Assembly (NCBI GenBank): GCA_038373885.1
Contig: JAWZYV010019913.1
Span: forward strand, 484,001-548,000
DNA length: 64,000 nt
Reading direction: 5' to 3'
From: Cheiracanthium punctorium
Lineage: Eukaryota; Arthropoda; Arachnida; Araneae; Cheiracanthiidae
The notes beneath the pieces are model-generated. The model was not told where the DNA came from. It worked only from the letters and a program-made list of their open reading frames with translations, and did not search any database. Position numbers and translations under genes: made by a program. This document shows, piece after piece, positions 10,197 through 22,112 of the stretch; position 1 is the stretch's first letter, and every line of letters starts with the position of its first letter.

Positions 10197-10254
10197 AGTT
10201 GGACGCGTGTCATCGGTTGGACGTGTCATCGGCGGACGCGTGTCATTTTAGCAC
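10197..10254. repeat. Three short tandem units of GTTGGACGCGTGTCATCG
   Basis: The 17-18 bp unit occurs three times with small changes (GGACGCGTGTCATCG, GGACGTGTCATCG, GGACGCGTGTCATT). It lies just inside a hAT-like terminus CAGTGGCGTATC at 10173. Confidence 0.7.
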
Positions 10255-10429
10255 CCAAAATTCTAAAAATTGAGTAACAGTATGAACTTGTTGCTGTATT
10301 TGGGATCATTTATTTTCGGATATATGTACTTGGTTTCGAGAACCCGCATCGTCGAATAAAGTGGACAACAAAATGACAATTTTTACTCTAGCATAGAGAA
10401 AAGAAATTTAAACAACCAGAGGATGAGTA

Positions 10430-10512
10430 GAAAACGAACCCACGTCCGTTCACTTAGGCGATTGCGTAGAGGAGGACAGGCCCTTCACCGCTAAGCCACA
10501 GGCTCCCCGCTA
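10430..10512 (-). mobile_element. tRNA-like SINE head
   Basis: Minus strand shows a tRNA-like A box TGGCTTAGCGGTGAAGG and a B-box-like GTGGGTTCGTTT about 50 bp apart. Acceptor pairing is poor and the downstream body is short, so it is called a SINE fragment or tRNA pseudogene rather than a tRNA gene. Confidence 0.4.
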
Positions 10513-10648
10513 TTAAAAGAAACTTGTAATGCAGATACTTCTTATCAAAGGGATAGCTATACAGGGACTCATTATAAAAAAAAATATGTTGGGTGCTTGC
10601 GTACCGTACACAGCACATATAAGAACCTCCGCACAATCATATCGAACA

Positions 10649-11691
10649 CAGGGATGTGCCAGCTGCTCCAATTGCTCCAAATTGTGCCAAATCAATCCTG
10701 TTGTGCCAATCTGCTACAAAAAGATCGTTTTTGGACATTTTTGCTCCAAATTCAGCAAAACTGCTACATTTTTAATTTTCCCATATATGTTTAAACGTTT
10801 GTAAATCTCCTGAATTTTTACAAAAGTCATCACACATTCTAAGCATTCTAATTTCAATCTTTCTCTATTAATCTTAAAGATGAATATTTTTTCTTTGGCA
10901 TCCTTTTGTTTAAACCTCCAATGCCTTAAGAGTAAAAATTGACCTCTGTTTTAAATTTAATTTTATATAAATTTGTAAATTTTCATTACCAAATTTTTTA
11001 TTAGCTGCTGATGGTAGTTAACCCATTTGTGCCCAGATATGTTTGAGACTTTCTTTGATTTTTGCTAATACCAGCAATAATAGATAAATTTCTGATGTCA
11101 ACTTCTTGAGCAAGGGATGATATCTTTTAAAATCATCATCATTATGTATAAAAACTGAAATGTCAACATCCTACTGGGTCATGTTAAAATATTATGTGGA
11201 GTTGAGGTTCTATACTCGTGAATAAAGGCTAGGAAAAATAAATAATGCTTTCGACTGATAGCGAAAATGCCGTCCCCAAAAAGGGACGCTAGTCATAAAT
11301 GGGTTAATATAGTTTAGTAAATATTGTATTTTTGATTTAAAATAGGTATTTTGTATAGCAATGTATAAAATAACTGAATTTTTTATTTATTTCTTAAGCT
11401 TTTGACTCCCCCCCCCAAAAAAAAACAACTAAAAAAACTGTTTTTTTTTTTTATAAGCTAAGAGTTTTTAAGAACCTTCTTAATTTTCCTTTTTTTTTTA
11501 TTGCCATTCTTTGACTTTTCTCTTTCCCTCCAAAAATAAATTTTGTATTTCAAAATTGACATTCTTATGCTCCAAAAGTGACTTTTTCTTGCTCCAAATT
11601 GCTCCACTAATCTGTTTTTCTTGCTCCAAAAATGTCTTTTTTCTTGCTCCACAAATTGCTCCAAAATTTAATTTCAGCTGGCACATCCCTG
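10649..11691. mobile_element. hAT-like element with TTGCTCCAAA subterminal repeats
   Basis: Perfect 17-bp inverted ends CAGGGATGTGCCAGCTG. The motif TGCTCCAA or a close variant recurs about nine times near both ends (10672-10755 and 11569-11665), in the same orientation at both ends. Flanking 8-mers are only weakly alike (ATCGAACA, CGGAACAA). No transposase frame. A piggyBac-like MITE sits inside. Confidence 0.7.
11022..11303. mobile_element. piggyBac-like MITE nested in the TTGCTCC element
   Basis: TTAA (11018-11021 and 11304-11307) flanks inverted ends CCCATTTGTG and CCCATTTATG (9 of 10). It has the same plan as the MITE at 8779-9043 with a different interior. Confidence 0.75.
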
Positions 11692-13185
11692 CGGAACAAC
11701 AGATTAACGTTATAGGCGGACAAAATCATCACTTGAACGGAAAAATTTGTAAGGCACATATGGAATTCAAGAGTAAGAGATTTTGAAACAAATATTTGAA
11801 ATCAAAAGATTTTCAAAGTTGGAGAGGGACATGTGCCCCCGCCCCGACTCTACGACTGTGATGGTGGATTTCTAAGTTTAGCTATGAGGGGGCTACAAAA
11901 TTAAGGTTTGCCCCAGGTGACGCAAGACCTAGTTGCGACACTGCTGATGCGAAGGTGTGGGTAAAAAGATGTATGGTGGGGGCGAAGAAGTTTTTGTCTG
12001 CCAAGGACGCTACTTTACCTAGATACGCCACTGGTCATCCCTACAATACGAAGCATTATTCACCAAGCAACAAAATGCACGGCAAACCCTTCCACTTAAC
12101 GAGTGCATGCGAGAAATCCGGTATCCATGAACAAAGCATTTAAATTTTTGTTTCGAAAGTAACTTGAAATTTTTTCAAAACCTGCGAGACAGAATAAAAT
12201 AAACAAACTCGGAACCGCTTGTCTACAGCATCTTGCAACCTCCATTTGTGGAAGATAATAATCGGCCAGCAACACCAAACGAGCAAATGTTGGCAAGAAG
12301 CCCAGATTAGATACTATATTTAAAGTAGTATTGTAAAAAAACTGTTGCAGGAGGCTTCCTCCCCGCTTTGTTCCGGTTTCAGAAAAAGATATCGGGCGAG
12401 GTTGTACCCTTAATAACGGAATAATAAGAACACAACTATAGCTGACATAACTTGTCGCGAGAGTCGTTTGTCGTGAACTACGTGGTTAAATAATTTTTGT
12501 TACCAGATAAATGTATGCATGTTTAAAGTGACCATTTTTTTCTGAACCGAAAATCAGGATATTTCTAAAGCACGGAGTCGGGAGGAGTAGAAATCAATCC
12601 AGAACACCCCTCCCCCAAGATTTTTTTTTTCTACACATAATCTGATTTTCTATTTTTATGAGAAAAATGAGTTGAAAAAGTATAGCAAATATTCAAATAA
12701 AATAAACAAATAATAATTATATAAACTTAGTTTATAAATAATTTTATAATTGATTTTTGGATAACTTTCCAAAATAGTTTGTTTTCTAACATTAAATATA
12801 GAATCACTATCCATTGATTATATATAGGTATGTATTAATATATCTCTCTATTCTAAAAAAAAGTAACGGCCGCTGTTGCCACCGCCGCTGCAGTCAAGAG
12901 CTTGTTCGGCTATCTTCTCCTAAACCGTGGGTATTTGAATTTCGAGAAACATATCCACGGATTCGGAAAATTCCGAGGAACCTGATAAGCTGACTTCAAT
13001 TTCAAAAATTGAATTATTTTTAGAATATATTAATAAAAAACTGGAAAAATAAAACATAATGGTAGCCAGATTTGGCATAAAACCATTCATTCCTTTGCAA
13101 CAAAGCAATTCCAAGTATGTAGAATCGCTTGAAATTGACAAACATAAAGTAGAATTACACCCATTTTACGCCAAATTAAAAAGTA
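11692..13185. other. Gene-free stretch
   Basis: No gene is supported. A hAT-like right end GATACGCCACTG lies at 12022-12033 without a clear partner. 12650-12830 is strongly AT-rich. Confidence 0.5.
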
Positions 13186-14786
13186 CAATAGAGTGCCGAT
13201 TATCCGGATCGGTCGGGACCGAGGCCAATTCGGTTGACGAAAAATCCGTATAATTGGACAACTCCATGGGTGCCCATAAGGGGGGGGGGCAATGGTAGGG
13301 AGGGCACTTGCCTTCCCTAGAGTTTTAGGTTAATGTCTCATTATGTAAAGAAATGGCAAAACCCGAACTAAATATGTTAAAAGTTTGAAATTTGACCCCT
13401 CTAGAAAAAGTTTTTGAAGTTTGCCCTCCTCCCCTAGAAAAATTCCTATGGGTGCTCATAGACAACTCATAAAACGACCAAGTCAATGTTGTTAAGTAAC
13501 TTCCCTATACACCTTTTCCAGGCTTAGGACTGGCAATTGTAGTAGTGCCTATTTAGTACATTACAATTGGCGTGCTGATAAGTTAATTTTTTAACTTTTT
13601 AAAGTTTTCTATCTATAAAAATTATACAAATTTTTACTTAAAAGCTCACATAGAAATTACATTATACTATTACAGACAGTATAATATTACATATTTACAA
13701 AGCTATTTATTGTGGTGGTAAAAATAAATTCTTGAGAGTCTTCTGCTTCATAGAGGACATTCTTTTTTCAGCAGCCATATCCCTTAATCTTTTTAAATGT
13801 AGCAATTGAAGTGGATAGACAGAATCTTGTTGTTGAAGCCATTCCTGCGCAACTTCAAGCGCATTAAGCGCTTCTGTGTGTGTTGGTCCTCTTGATTCTG
13901 AAGTTCCATCTGTTCCGTAGTCGTCATACTGCACTTCACTATTCCTACGCTGGATGGTCAATATAATTTCTTCGACGTTCAAAATTTGGTAACCGGTATC
14001 GTTCTTACCGCTTCCAATCCACTCTTAGAAATCTTCTGAATTGAATTCAAAATGTTCCAAGTCTTCTGTACAGCTTTCACAGTGAATTTCTTCATTGCTT
14101 TCTTGCATGGATGCCCTATTTAAAATCTTGTTCCATGATCTTCTTAATGTGGAAACTTTTACTGAATTCCAAGCATCTGCAAACATCATGCAACACTCTT
14201 TTAAGTCAAATTGTACTGTAGAAGGATGGTCAACATCGTATAAAATTTTCCTTAAAAGCTGTTTCCTGTACAGCCTTTTCACTGTTTTTATTACACTTTG
14301 ATCTGTAGGTTGTGAAAGGGATGTTATGTTCGGTGGCAGAAAAATAACTTTGAATATTCCATTTTCCCGTCCCTCATTTTATTCACGCGGCTCCATGCAA
14401 TTGATGCAGCAATTTTCATCGCAGATGCACTAAATCCTCCATTGTTGAGTCCGTGTGTAAATTCAGAGAAGAAGCCAGTTAAAAGAAAATGAATCAGGAA
14501 ACGCATTCCTATCCTCTCTTAATTCTTGGAAAAAGAAAAATCCTAATCCTTTAATTCAACCCTTTCCACTTTCTCCCCTCACTGAAACTGAGAGGGAGAA
14601 AGAGGGAGGGGGCGAAGACAAAAGGAGCGATTTCGACCGTCTTCAGAGAATCTAAAGATAAAAACTGATTTTCGTGCGATTTTTTTAAGGGGGGGGGGGA
14701 TGGAAGAGAAGACTGGGAAAGAAAAAAAAAAATACTCCTTCATCGATCCGGTTGATTGGACATTCCGGATAATCGGCGCTCTACTG
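13186..14786 (-). mobile_element. Tigger/pogo element, internally deleted
   Basis: Ends CAATAGAGTGCCGATTATCC and, inverted, CAGTAGAGCGCCGATTATCC, each flanked by TA (13184-13185, 14787-14788). The 1601-bp element keeps only the C-terminal part of a transposase. The N-terminal CENP-B-like DNA-binding domain and the first catalytic region are gone. Confidence 0.9.
13707..14400 (-). pseudogene. Tigger/jerky-like transposase C-terminus, broken
   Basis: Minus-strand conceptual translation shows FLPPNITSLSQPTDQSV near 14340, the segment around the catalytic acidic residue of the DDE_1 domain. This is followed by KRLYRKQLLRKIL and then by FDLKECCMMFADAWNSVKV, the helical block typical of Tigger C-termini. 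After an in-frame stop near 14023 the frame continues with WIGSGKNDTGYQ and NVEEIILTIQ to 13707. A frameshift separates the upstream remnant (14324-14506). The protein would mobilise Tigger elements at TA sites; this copy cannot. Confidence 0.85.
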
Positions 14787-15103
14787 TATATGAAATAAAT
14801 AACTCAAAAGTGTGTTACACAAAGTTGACAATTTTTAAATAGTAAGTTCGCGCAGACAACAGGAGTTTAGAATTAGTGATTATTCGTTTTTCCAAACAGA
14901 ATAACTAATTGTAATTGATGTTAAAAGCGCCATCTTGGCATTAGGTACGATCTGGCAAAGTGGTATCTTTCCAAGCAGGATGAATCTAAACCGCGAGTTC
15001 AAAAATGTTCGAATCCAATATCTTGAAAATGAAAAATAATTAAAATGCAGATTATTTTAAAGCAGGTTCGGTCCAGCTGGAGTATTTGCTACCAGTAGAA
15101 ATA

Positions 15104-15235
15104 CAGTGAAACCTCTCCGAGCGGCCACCTTTGTATAGCGGTCACCCTTCTAAACGACCAATTTTTCATGGCACAAATTTTTTGGCTCACAGACTTAATG
15201 TTAAAATAACCTCTATCAGCGGCCACCCGACCGCC
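15104..15235. mobile_element. Single pogo-like terminus
   Basis: After TA the sequence CAGTGAAACCTCTCCGAG begins, followed by three GCGGCCAC or GCGGTCAC motifs. This is a pattern known from pogo/Tigger-type ends. No second end is found, so it is a truncated element. Confidence 0.55.
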
Positions 15236-15239
15236 AGAA

Positions 15240-15545
15240 AGTAAGAATAAATTGTTGAGTATTGAATGGTTTATTTCTTTATTGTGCAGTGTCTTATCCT
15301 CCTGTATTCTGTATCCCTCAATAAACATTTATCTACTTAACTGTAACCGTGATCGCGCATGCATTCTTTTTACTTCTTCTATACTTTTTTCCTTCTTGAT
15401 GTTACCTTGTTATGTGATTTGCCTGTTTCTTCCGTTCTAATTTAATAAAGTAAATGTTTTGTTAAAATCCCACGCTTATGTTTGTGCCATAACTCTGCTA
15501 CCATTTTTAAAAGGTTATGGACACCAGATGGATTAATTTATTTAT
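15240..15545 (+). other. Possible copia LTR remnant and leader
   Basis: AATAAA signals occur near 15320 and 15443. A GGTTATGGACACCAG motif at about 15512 resembles the initiator-tRNA-Met primer site of copia elements (usual form GGTTATGGGCCCAG). The gag scrap starts 30 bp later. The LTR start is not identifiable. Confidence 0.35.
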
Positions 15546-15839
15546 TTGCTGATTTTTAACGTTCGTTTCAAGGCTGCTTCATTCATCCTCAAATTGGCGA
15601 CTGGAACTTGGCGAATTGAAACGTTAAATAAAGATAATTACGAAATATGGAAACATAAAACATGGACTCATAAAATTAAGGATGCATCAAGAATAACTTG
15701 TAAAAGGTGTAAACGCATCGGGCACTGGGCTAGCGAATGTGAAAGTGGAAAAAAGAATAATTTTAAGCATAAGCCTAGCAGCCTGGGATTCTTATCCACT
15801 CTGGATGATTCGCCAAAAGGGTTACCAGGCGAAATATAG
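15546..15839 (+). pseudogene. Ty1/copia Gag remnant with zinc knuckle
   Basis: The 97-codon frame keeps an N-terminal LNKDNYEIWKHK, the copia Gag 'L-x-NY-x-W' signature. It then jumps almost at once to ITCKRCKRIGHWASECES, a CCHC knuckle (Cys-x2-Cys-x4-His-x4-Cys). A full copia Gag places about 200 residues between them, so most of the central domain is deleted. Protease, integrase and RT are absent. Gag normally packages element RNA in cytoplasmic particles; this is a fossil. Confidence 0.75.
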
Positions 15840-16135
15840 CAACCCTACTCGCCTAAAGCTCTCTCAACAATATCCAATAATGAAAAGCAAAATTTTTGGT
15901 GTCTTAAGATAGATACTAAAAATTAATTAAGTTATTTCAGTTATCATCGACTCACGTTTGCAATTGCAAGGAAAGATCAGGAAACCCTCCTACTTCCAGT
16001 CGATGAAATAAATGTAAAGGAAGAATAAAAGAAAAAGAAAAGGGTTGAGAGATAAAATGACATAGTCAATTAATATCGTTTTAATATAGCAATAATGAAA
16101 CTAAAAAATTAGGGGAATTCAGGGAGGTCTCCCCC
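15815..16135 (+). repeat. Copia-flank repeat shared with 26310-26450
   Basis: GGTTACCAGGCGAAATA and ATAAAATGACATAGTCAATT recur inverted near 26390-26430, but there lie about 20 bp apart instead of 230. Both copies run on through AATGAAACTAAAAAATTAGGGG. Confidence 0.65.
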
Positions 16136-16153
16136 AACGAGGCTCGAAGACCG

Positions 16154-16156
<3 letters not shown>

Positions 16157-16220
<64 letters not shown>
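16157..16220. repeat. (AT)32 microsatellite
   Basis: Sixty-four bases of perfect AT dinucleotide. Confidence 0.95.
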
Positions 16221-16222
<2 letters not shown>

Positions 16223-16294
16223 GGACATATATTTTTTCTTTCGTAATTTCTATACGACCCCTGACATGCGATCATCCGACGTGATTTTTTCTCT

Positions 16295-16617
16295 TTGAGA
16301 GCCCTTTGAAAAGTGGCTTAAGTCAGCATATATTTAATCTTAATGTCTCTGATAATTTTTAGGATATAATTTTCAAATTTTGTACATCGCCTCATTAGTG
16401 AATGAGGCACGTTTTACTGATTGTGATTTTTTTTACGCACGGGGATGGTATACAAATTTAAAAAGTGTCACTTTTTGAAAATTAACGGAAAGGAAATTTT
16501 TCTTAGCGTAGTCTTTTTTCCCATCTTATTTTGCACATTTTTTTAATTTGCACTGCCCACTTACCTCTAATAGTTTAGGTATTGAAGTATCTTACCACCT
16601 TTTTGGGACATCCTGTA
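16295..16617. mobile_element. One arm of the foldback element family
   Basis: The arm is homologous to the reverse complement of 39661-39930 and to the right arm of 30377-31060. Landmarks are TTTTAGGATATAATTT, CCTCATTAGTGAATG, TATACAAATTT and a terminal TTTTTGGGACATCCTGTA. The opposite arm is missing. Confidence 0.6.
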
Positions 16618-16730
16618 TTTAAAAAAAAGCCTCTTTTTATGATTTCAATAGGCTACGGGTATCTGCGTTTTGTTAGCCCCAGAAATGCGATCGCAGAAAA
16701 CTTATTTTAAAGCCCATTAAAATATTTAGG

Positions 16731-16985
16731 ATTATTAGCCCAGTTTGCAGGATGTCAAAGACCTCGGGATCAAATCCCGGCAGTTCAAAGACCGCCATGC
16801 ACATGCGGCGAACGCGCACGTTAAATCTGTAGAGTCGAATGTCCTCTCGATGGATAGGTCGATAAGAGATGCGGATCCGGAAACTACCCCCCACCCCTTT
16901 CTCCTATGATGCGATGGTCTAAATTGTGGGGAAAAGCGAATCTCCATGCTGTGGAGGATTCCCGAGACTGACATTCATAGCTTTG
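16731..16985 (+). mobile_element. tRNA-derived SINE (GCACGTTAAATC body)
   Basis: A-box-like TTAGCCCAGTTTGCAGG and B-box-like GGGATCAAATCCC lie about 30 bp apart. The body carries GCACGTTAAATCTG and GAATGTCCTCTC, shared with SINEs at 39230-39496 and 61080-61491. Confidence 0.65.
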
Positions 16986-17981
16986 AAGCAGCATAGTACA
17001 GCTAGGTTGTTAGTCTTATTCGATAAAAATCACTGCCTCGGAGTACAATCATGAACAATTTTTTGGTTTGCGCCTCTAAAAGGAGCTGCACTTTTTGACG
17101 TACAGCGTTTGCGTCTAAACCTCAATTGCTATATGAACCATGTAGCCAGGAGTTATGCTACAGGGGGAGAGGGGTGGGGCAGGACCATGAAGGAAGACAC
17201 TGGAGTCCAACTGTTCCATCCCTGTACAGACGCATTTACTAACTACTTGCTTTATTTTAGAAGGAGCACTGCCCCCAGCCTCCCACTTACTACGCCTCGC
17301 ACATCACTCTAACAAACGTTTGCTCCTTCTGAATGCTTGAGTTAACGATGTGCCTCCGACGTTTCGCCGACACTCGAATTTCCGTGTCCCGTTTTTCCCC
17401 ATTCATGCGTCCTTTTCCGGAATAATATGGACTTTTCCTGTTAGAAAGTGCCACAAACTCACAACGCACAAACATGAGGAACACACAGAACCACTACTCC
17501 CATCTTGTAGGAAGGTTTGGGGGGGGGGGGAGATGTCGATAAACTAAAGTGAAATATCCGTTTTCACCAACTTATTCATTTTTTATCGACTATATTACCA
17601 AAATTTTTTACTTTTGCCAACTGTGCTTGCATAATTCTGCCAAGTGTACCGGAAGTAGAAAGTAAATTATAGTTTTCGTTAATTTTTTTTTTTTTTACCA
17701 AGTTTGCCAACTAGGTATCTATAATTTAACCAAGTTTTAACAGAATTTTGCGAGTGTTAGGGGGAGACTGCCGCCCCCTTTAATAAAGCCCCTGCATGTA
17801 CCTCTGAAAATCTTTTCATTCGAAACATTTATTTCAAAATTAAAAAGAAACTTCCCTTTCTTATTCTTGAATTTGCTGATACGAGCTCCCCTTCCCCTTC
17901 CTCCCTCAAGTTTTCTACTCATCCTTGTTTTCTTTTCTTTTTTTTTTTTTTTTTTTTGAGTGCCGTTGAAATATGTAACGT
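16986..17981. other. Gene-free stretch
   Basis: No supported gene. Contains a G12 tract (17519-17530) and a T17 tract near 17941-17957. Low-complexity AT-rich DNA elsewhere. Confidence 0.5.
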
Positions 17982-18204
17982 CAGCGTTTCTCAACCTGTG
18001 GGGTGCGACCCCCAAGAGGGGCGCAGAGCGTTTGCAGGGGGGTGCGAGAAAAACCAAAGAGCAAGTAGTGATGCAGAACTTTAAAAAAATCATCTTATTT
18101 ATTCTCATTTTTACTCAAAAAAATCTGGAGTGACTCCACTCGACTTTCCGAACACTTACGATTAAGATCATTACCAAGCATTTAATTAAATTTTAATCGA
18201 TGAA

Positions 18205-18640
18205 TAATTCAAACATATATACCAAATTGAAACTCAATCGAATGCACCGTTTAAACGCTTGCGCACTTTCAAGAATTTCTCCCCATATGCCATTATGCCA
18301 TAATATAAAAGAAATTTTTGTCGTGGCCCTGTAGAAAAACTATAAGTCTTATACACACCAAAATCAATACCGGTCTTAAGATGGCGGTTAAGATAGCGGT
18401 TTATAACATATATACCCAATTTGAGCTCAATCGAATATACCGTTTAAACGCTAGTGCACTTTCAAGAATTTCCCCCATAGGCCATGTAAGAGAAATCTTT
18501 GTCGTAGCCCTGTAGAAAAACTATAAGTCCTATACACGCCAAAATCAATACAGGTCTTGCGACGGTGGTTTAAAACATATATACCCAATTTGAGCTCAAT
18601 CGAATGCTCCGTTCAGGAGATATCGTGTTCACTCACATAC
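18205..18640. repeat. Tandem units of about 165-195 bp
   Basis: ACATATATACC(C)AATTTGAGCTCAATCGAAT begins units near 18212, 18405 and 18573. Each of the first two continues with CCGTTTAAACGCT, GCACTTTCAAGAATTT and GCCCTGTAGAAAAACTATAAGT. The third turns into TCCGTTCAGGAGATATCG. Confidence 0.75.
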
Positions 18641-18780
18641 ACACATCTCGTAAAAATAGCATAAATGGATTCAGAAGCCCTCAAAACGTGTAAAAACACT
18701 AAAATCTCGAAGTCGAATTTTTTCATGATTACAATACTTTCCTTACATGGTACATGTTCGGAAAGTAAATATATCCATTG
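18640..18780 (-). repeat. Element fragment homologous to the flanks of the ACGT arrays
   Basis: On the minus strand this matches 50075-50200 and 51242-51365: CCGAACATGTACCATGTAAG, then AATTCGACTTCGAGATTTT, then TTATGCTATTTTTACG. Here a short TGTGTGTATGTGAGTG stretch follows, where the 50-52 kb copies have 750-bp arrays. Confidence 0.85.
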
Positions 18781-18926
18781 TCGCTTAAAATGTTCATTCA
18801 AACTTAACTGATAACATTATTTGGTAGAAAATTCGACTAAATGTCCATTATTAAAGATTAAAAAGTGAATGTATGCCGAAAAATGTGAGGGGGGGGCGAG
18901 ACGTTAAAAGGTTTAGGACCGCTGTG

Positions 18927-19090
18927 CAATGGCGTAGCTAGAGGGAGGAAAGAAGGGGCATCTGTACCCGGGCGCAGCCCCCAAGGGGCGCCAAATTCTA
19001 TATAAAAAATTCCCCATTGCATTTAACGAATAGGAGGGGCGCAAAATTTTCAGTTGCTTCCGGTCGCTGAAAACCCTAGCTAGGCCTCTC
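18927..19090. mobile_element. Probable MITE with GGCGTAGCTAG ends
   Basis: Left CAATGGCGTAGCTAG and inverted right GAGAGGCCTAGCTAG match at about 10 of 15. The interior has ggcgc-rich patches like other MITEs. No target duplication. Confidence 0.35.
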
Positions 19091-19399
19091 GAAAAGTGGG
19101 GTGAATTTCCCCTTTTTAAGGAGTTGATCATGGATGAGGGCAACGGGGATTTGAGTGTTGACGAAATGTGGTGTGAACCGATGGTGGACCGATTCACGGA
19201 CCACCCATTTTTCGCCGCGGAACCAGGGAATCAATGTAGTATTGGAATGGGGAATGATATCGCCTGGCGGAAAGAAAACCTCCAATCTCTCTCCACTGTG
19301 TGTGTGGGGAGGAGGTTGCAGTTTAACACATCCATTTTTGGATGGTGGATCCTGAGTGGTCATTAAAGCTCTAAAAATTGCACGAACAATTCCCCTTAT

Positions 19400-19581
19400 T
19401 GGGCCTTCATTATCCTGGCACCTGGGGAGCCTTCATTATCCAGGCAGCGGGCACCTGGGAGCTCGTGCGTTGGGCACACTTTCAGAAATAGGCCAAAAAA
19501 ATTGAGTTTAGACCTATAAATAAGGGCACGAAATTTGACTTCTATAAACAGGGGCACAAAAATGTTAATAGTCAAGCCCTG
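19400..19581. mobile_element. hAT-type MITE of the GGGCCTGACTAT family
   Basis: Right end inverted reads CAGGGCTTGACTAT; the left end is degraded (TGGGCCTTCATTAT). Flanks CCCCTTAT (19392-19399) and GCCCTTAT (19582-19589) match at 7 of 8. The interior shares 'AATAGGCCAAAAAA', 'GGGGCACAAAA' and 'GGGCAC' with 63866-64000. Confidence 0.65.
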
Positions 19582-19589
19582 GCCCTTAT

Positions 19590-21112
19590 ACTATGTAGTG
19601 GCGGAAAGATCCCACCCCTTTCTTCAGAAAAAAATAAATAAAAGTATTAGGAGTAAGCGCCAATAAGACATCTATTGATTTAAATAAAGAAAACAAACGA
19701 AAGGCTGTTTCATTTATACAGTTGTCTCTAATGTTTTTCAAGTAAATAACCGTGTTACTGCAGTGAATCGATATAGAGTCTTCCGCATTTTGTATGCTTT
19801 AACCAGCAGGTGATATAATCCAGAGTACGCAACACTTAAAAATGATGCAACTTACCAAAAAGCTTACAATGCATACTGCTATCAAAAAAATTAAGCTTAT
19901 AGCGATGTTTACCTTCCTTTTAAGCATTTTTAGATAGTACGTCATTGTAATATATTATATATATAAATGTAATTTTTTAAATTTTGGATTTATATAGGAT
20001 TTTAAGACATTTTTTTTCATGAACAAATTGCTTAAAATACTCTCATTAGATTTTATTGATGCCATAGAGAAAAGTCTCTTGCTCAAGCTCCCCCCCCCCT
20101 CCTCCGAAGATAGATATCCCTTGTGCAGGCTTGCCATAACATAAAACACATTGATGCCAGGAGGAGTGGAGCAACCACCAGGGGAGCTAACTTGAAGTGT
20201 TTTCTGACCTGGACTCCTCTGGGGGAAAGGAAAAGGCATAAAAGAAAAGGGAAATCTAAAAAAAAAAAAAAAAAACTTTTTTGTTTTTAAATTCTTCATG
20301 CTACCGAAAGAAAAAAGTATCTAAAATTTATTTTAGTACTGTAGTACAGATATGCATATATAAATATATACATATATATATATATATACGCACACACACA
20401 CACACTCACAAATTTTAACATTAAGCAATTATAATGTAATAATTGCTTATTGTAACACTAAGCAATTTTACAGAACTGAGGCACTTGTGAATTTCATCAA
20501 TGGGCTGCATTTGAATATTATTGCAGTGGACCTTGCATTGCAATTAGATCATCGGCGTATTACTTGGGGGAAGAGGGTTCAAACCCACTACACAGAAAAA
20601 ATGTCCCTACATTTTTAAGAGTACGTCCATTCCACCTCCCTAAAAGAAATCTATATACGTTACTGCTTTATGTACATTACTTCTGCTACTACAGTGCTAC
20701 ATTTAAAAAATAAATTAAAAACAGTATTAGAATTTAATTTTGTTTGGACTTAGTCAATTTCCATGAAAGCAGTATAATCTTCATTAAGTATATATTTCTG
20801 GATGGGTTCTGGAACTGTTCTAAGTTTTCACCCGATAAGTAAACAGTTGACCAAAGACTTAAGAAGAACTTAAGTTTAATAAAGATCAGGAGGCCTTATT
20901 GGCCGGGCACATCACCCAATAAGTTTTATGGACCGCCCAGCAGATAAATCAGAATATCATTTCGACTTCTTTAATTCAATAGGATTACACATTGTGACTT
21001 CATCATGTCGCCCAGCTGACAAAATTTTCTGGGGAGATCACTGATATACATGGATATTCAAGCCTGTATGATGGATATCTCGATTTTGATGGGTGCCCAG
21101 GGTTCATGTGTG
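19590..21112. other. Gene-free stretch with one microsatellite
   Basis: No supported gene. A compound (AT)n(AC)n microsatellite lies at about 20355-20406 and an A17 tract near 20258-20274. 20570-20600 holds a B-box-like GGGTTCAAACCC with no convincing A box. Confidence 0.5.
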
Positions 21113-22112
21113 CAGGGCCGGTTTTAGGCATTTTTTAGGCGTGGGCGAGATCTGATTATACGCCCCCTCGCATAGAACGCTGATTTTACGCCCTCCCCCT
21201 CTTATTTGCATGGGCCCCCATTAGGAGGCAAGGCAGAGCATTTGCTCCCCCCCCATTACACATGGATCATTCATCATGAGATTTAGCATATTAGATTATG
21301 ATGTAAACAAAAGGGAATCAAAAAGCAAAATCGGTATTCCAATTGTTGAAATTTGACACCCTCTAGAAAAAAAAATTTAAGTTTGTCCTCTCCAAAAAAA
21401 AATTCGTATGGTCGCCCATGCTCATTTGCTTTCCTTCTTACTTCCTCTAAATGAGAAAAGTAATTGAACCCTTACCTTAAATAACTATAGCACCACATTT
21501 TTAGATAAATCGCCGATATGATTCTTTAAATTGCTACATGTTCCTGATAAATTAGTATTATCTAATGTGTATACATGTGAAAATTTGTCTATCTGTGTTA
21601 ATACAAATCCACACCGTCTGATCGATTGGCTTGCAATTTTGCACAGATTGGTAAAACAACATGGAGAAGCTCATAGATGACTTCATAATTTCGAATATCT
21701 ACCAGTTCTCGTCTGAATTGTGTTATGGCAATCCTACACAAGAGAGAAGTGCCTTGGTCGAAGGACTTTTTTAAGGGGCTCTAACGCGTATTCTCGTTAC
21801 ATTTGGAGGAAACCGACCAAAACACTTCAACCGTCTACCATGTTCAGTGGCTTATCCACTCAGACACTACCAGTTTACGGATTTTTAAAGAATTTTCCCA
21901 AGTATAACCTTTAAAAAGCTTCTCCGACGATACCATAGCCATTAAATCTGACCAATATGAGATTTTTTTCATGTAAAGATAGGAATAAAAAGCGAGATTG
22001 GCATCATTTTGATGTAATGAATCATCTAAAAGTTCCATAAAAGCAAGAAAAGATTTCGTGTGCTTAAACAAAATAAATGAAATAAAGAAAGCAATTCTCT
22101 CCGTGCGAAGAT

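Larger units (their letters stand above)
17982..18924. mobile_element. Probable hAT (Charlie-type ends) element
   Basis: Left end CAGCGTTTCTCAACC and inverted right end CAGCGGTCCTAAACC match at 12 of 15. CAG-x-GGTTCTCAACC is the classic Charlie-type terminus. Flanking 8-mers TGTAACGT and TGCAATGG match at only 5 of 8. The interior is mainly a tandem repeat and a retroposon-like tail, not transposase. Confidence 0.5.

Noticed and set aside
10173..12033. CAGTGGCGTATC and its inverse as ends of a single 1.86-kb element
   Set aside because: Flanking 8-mers match at only 4 of 8 and the interior holds another complete element; two separate ends are as likely.
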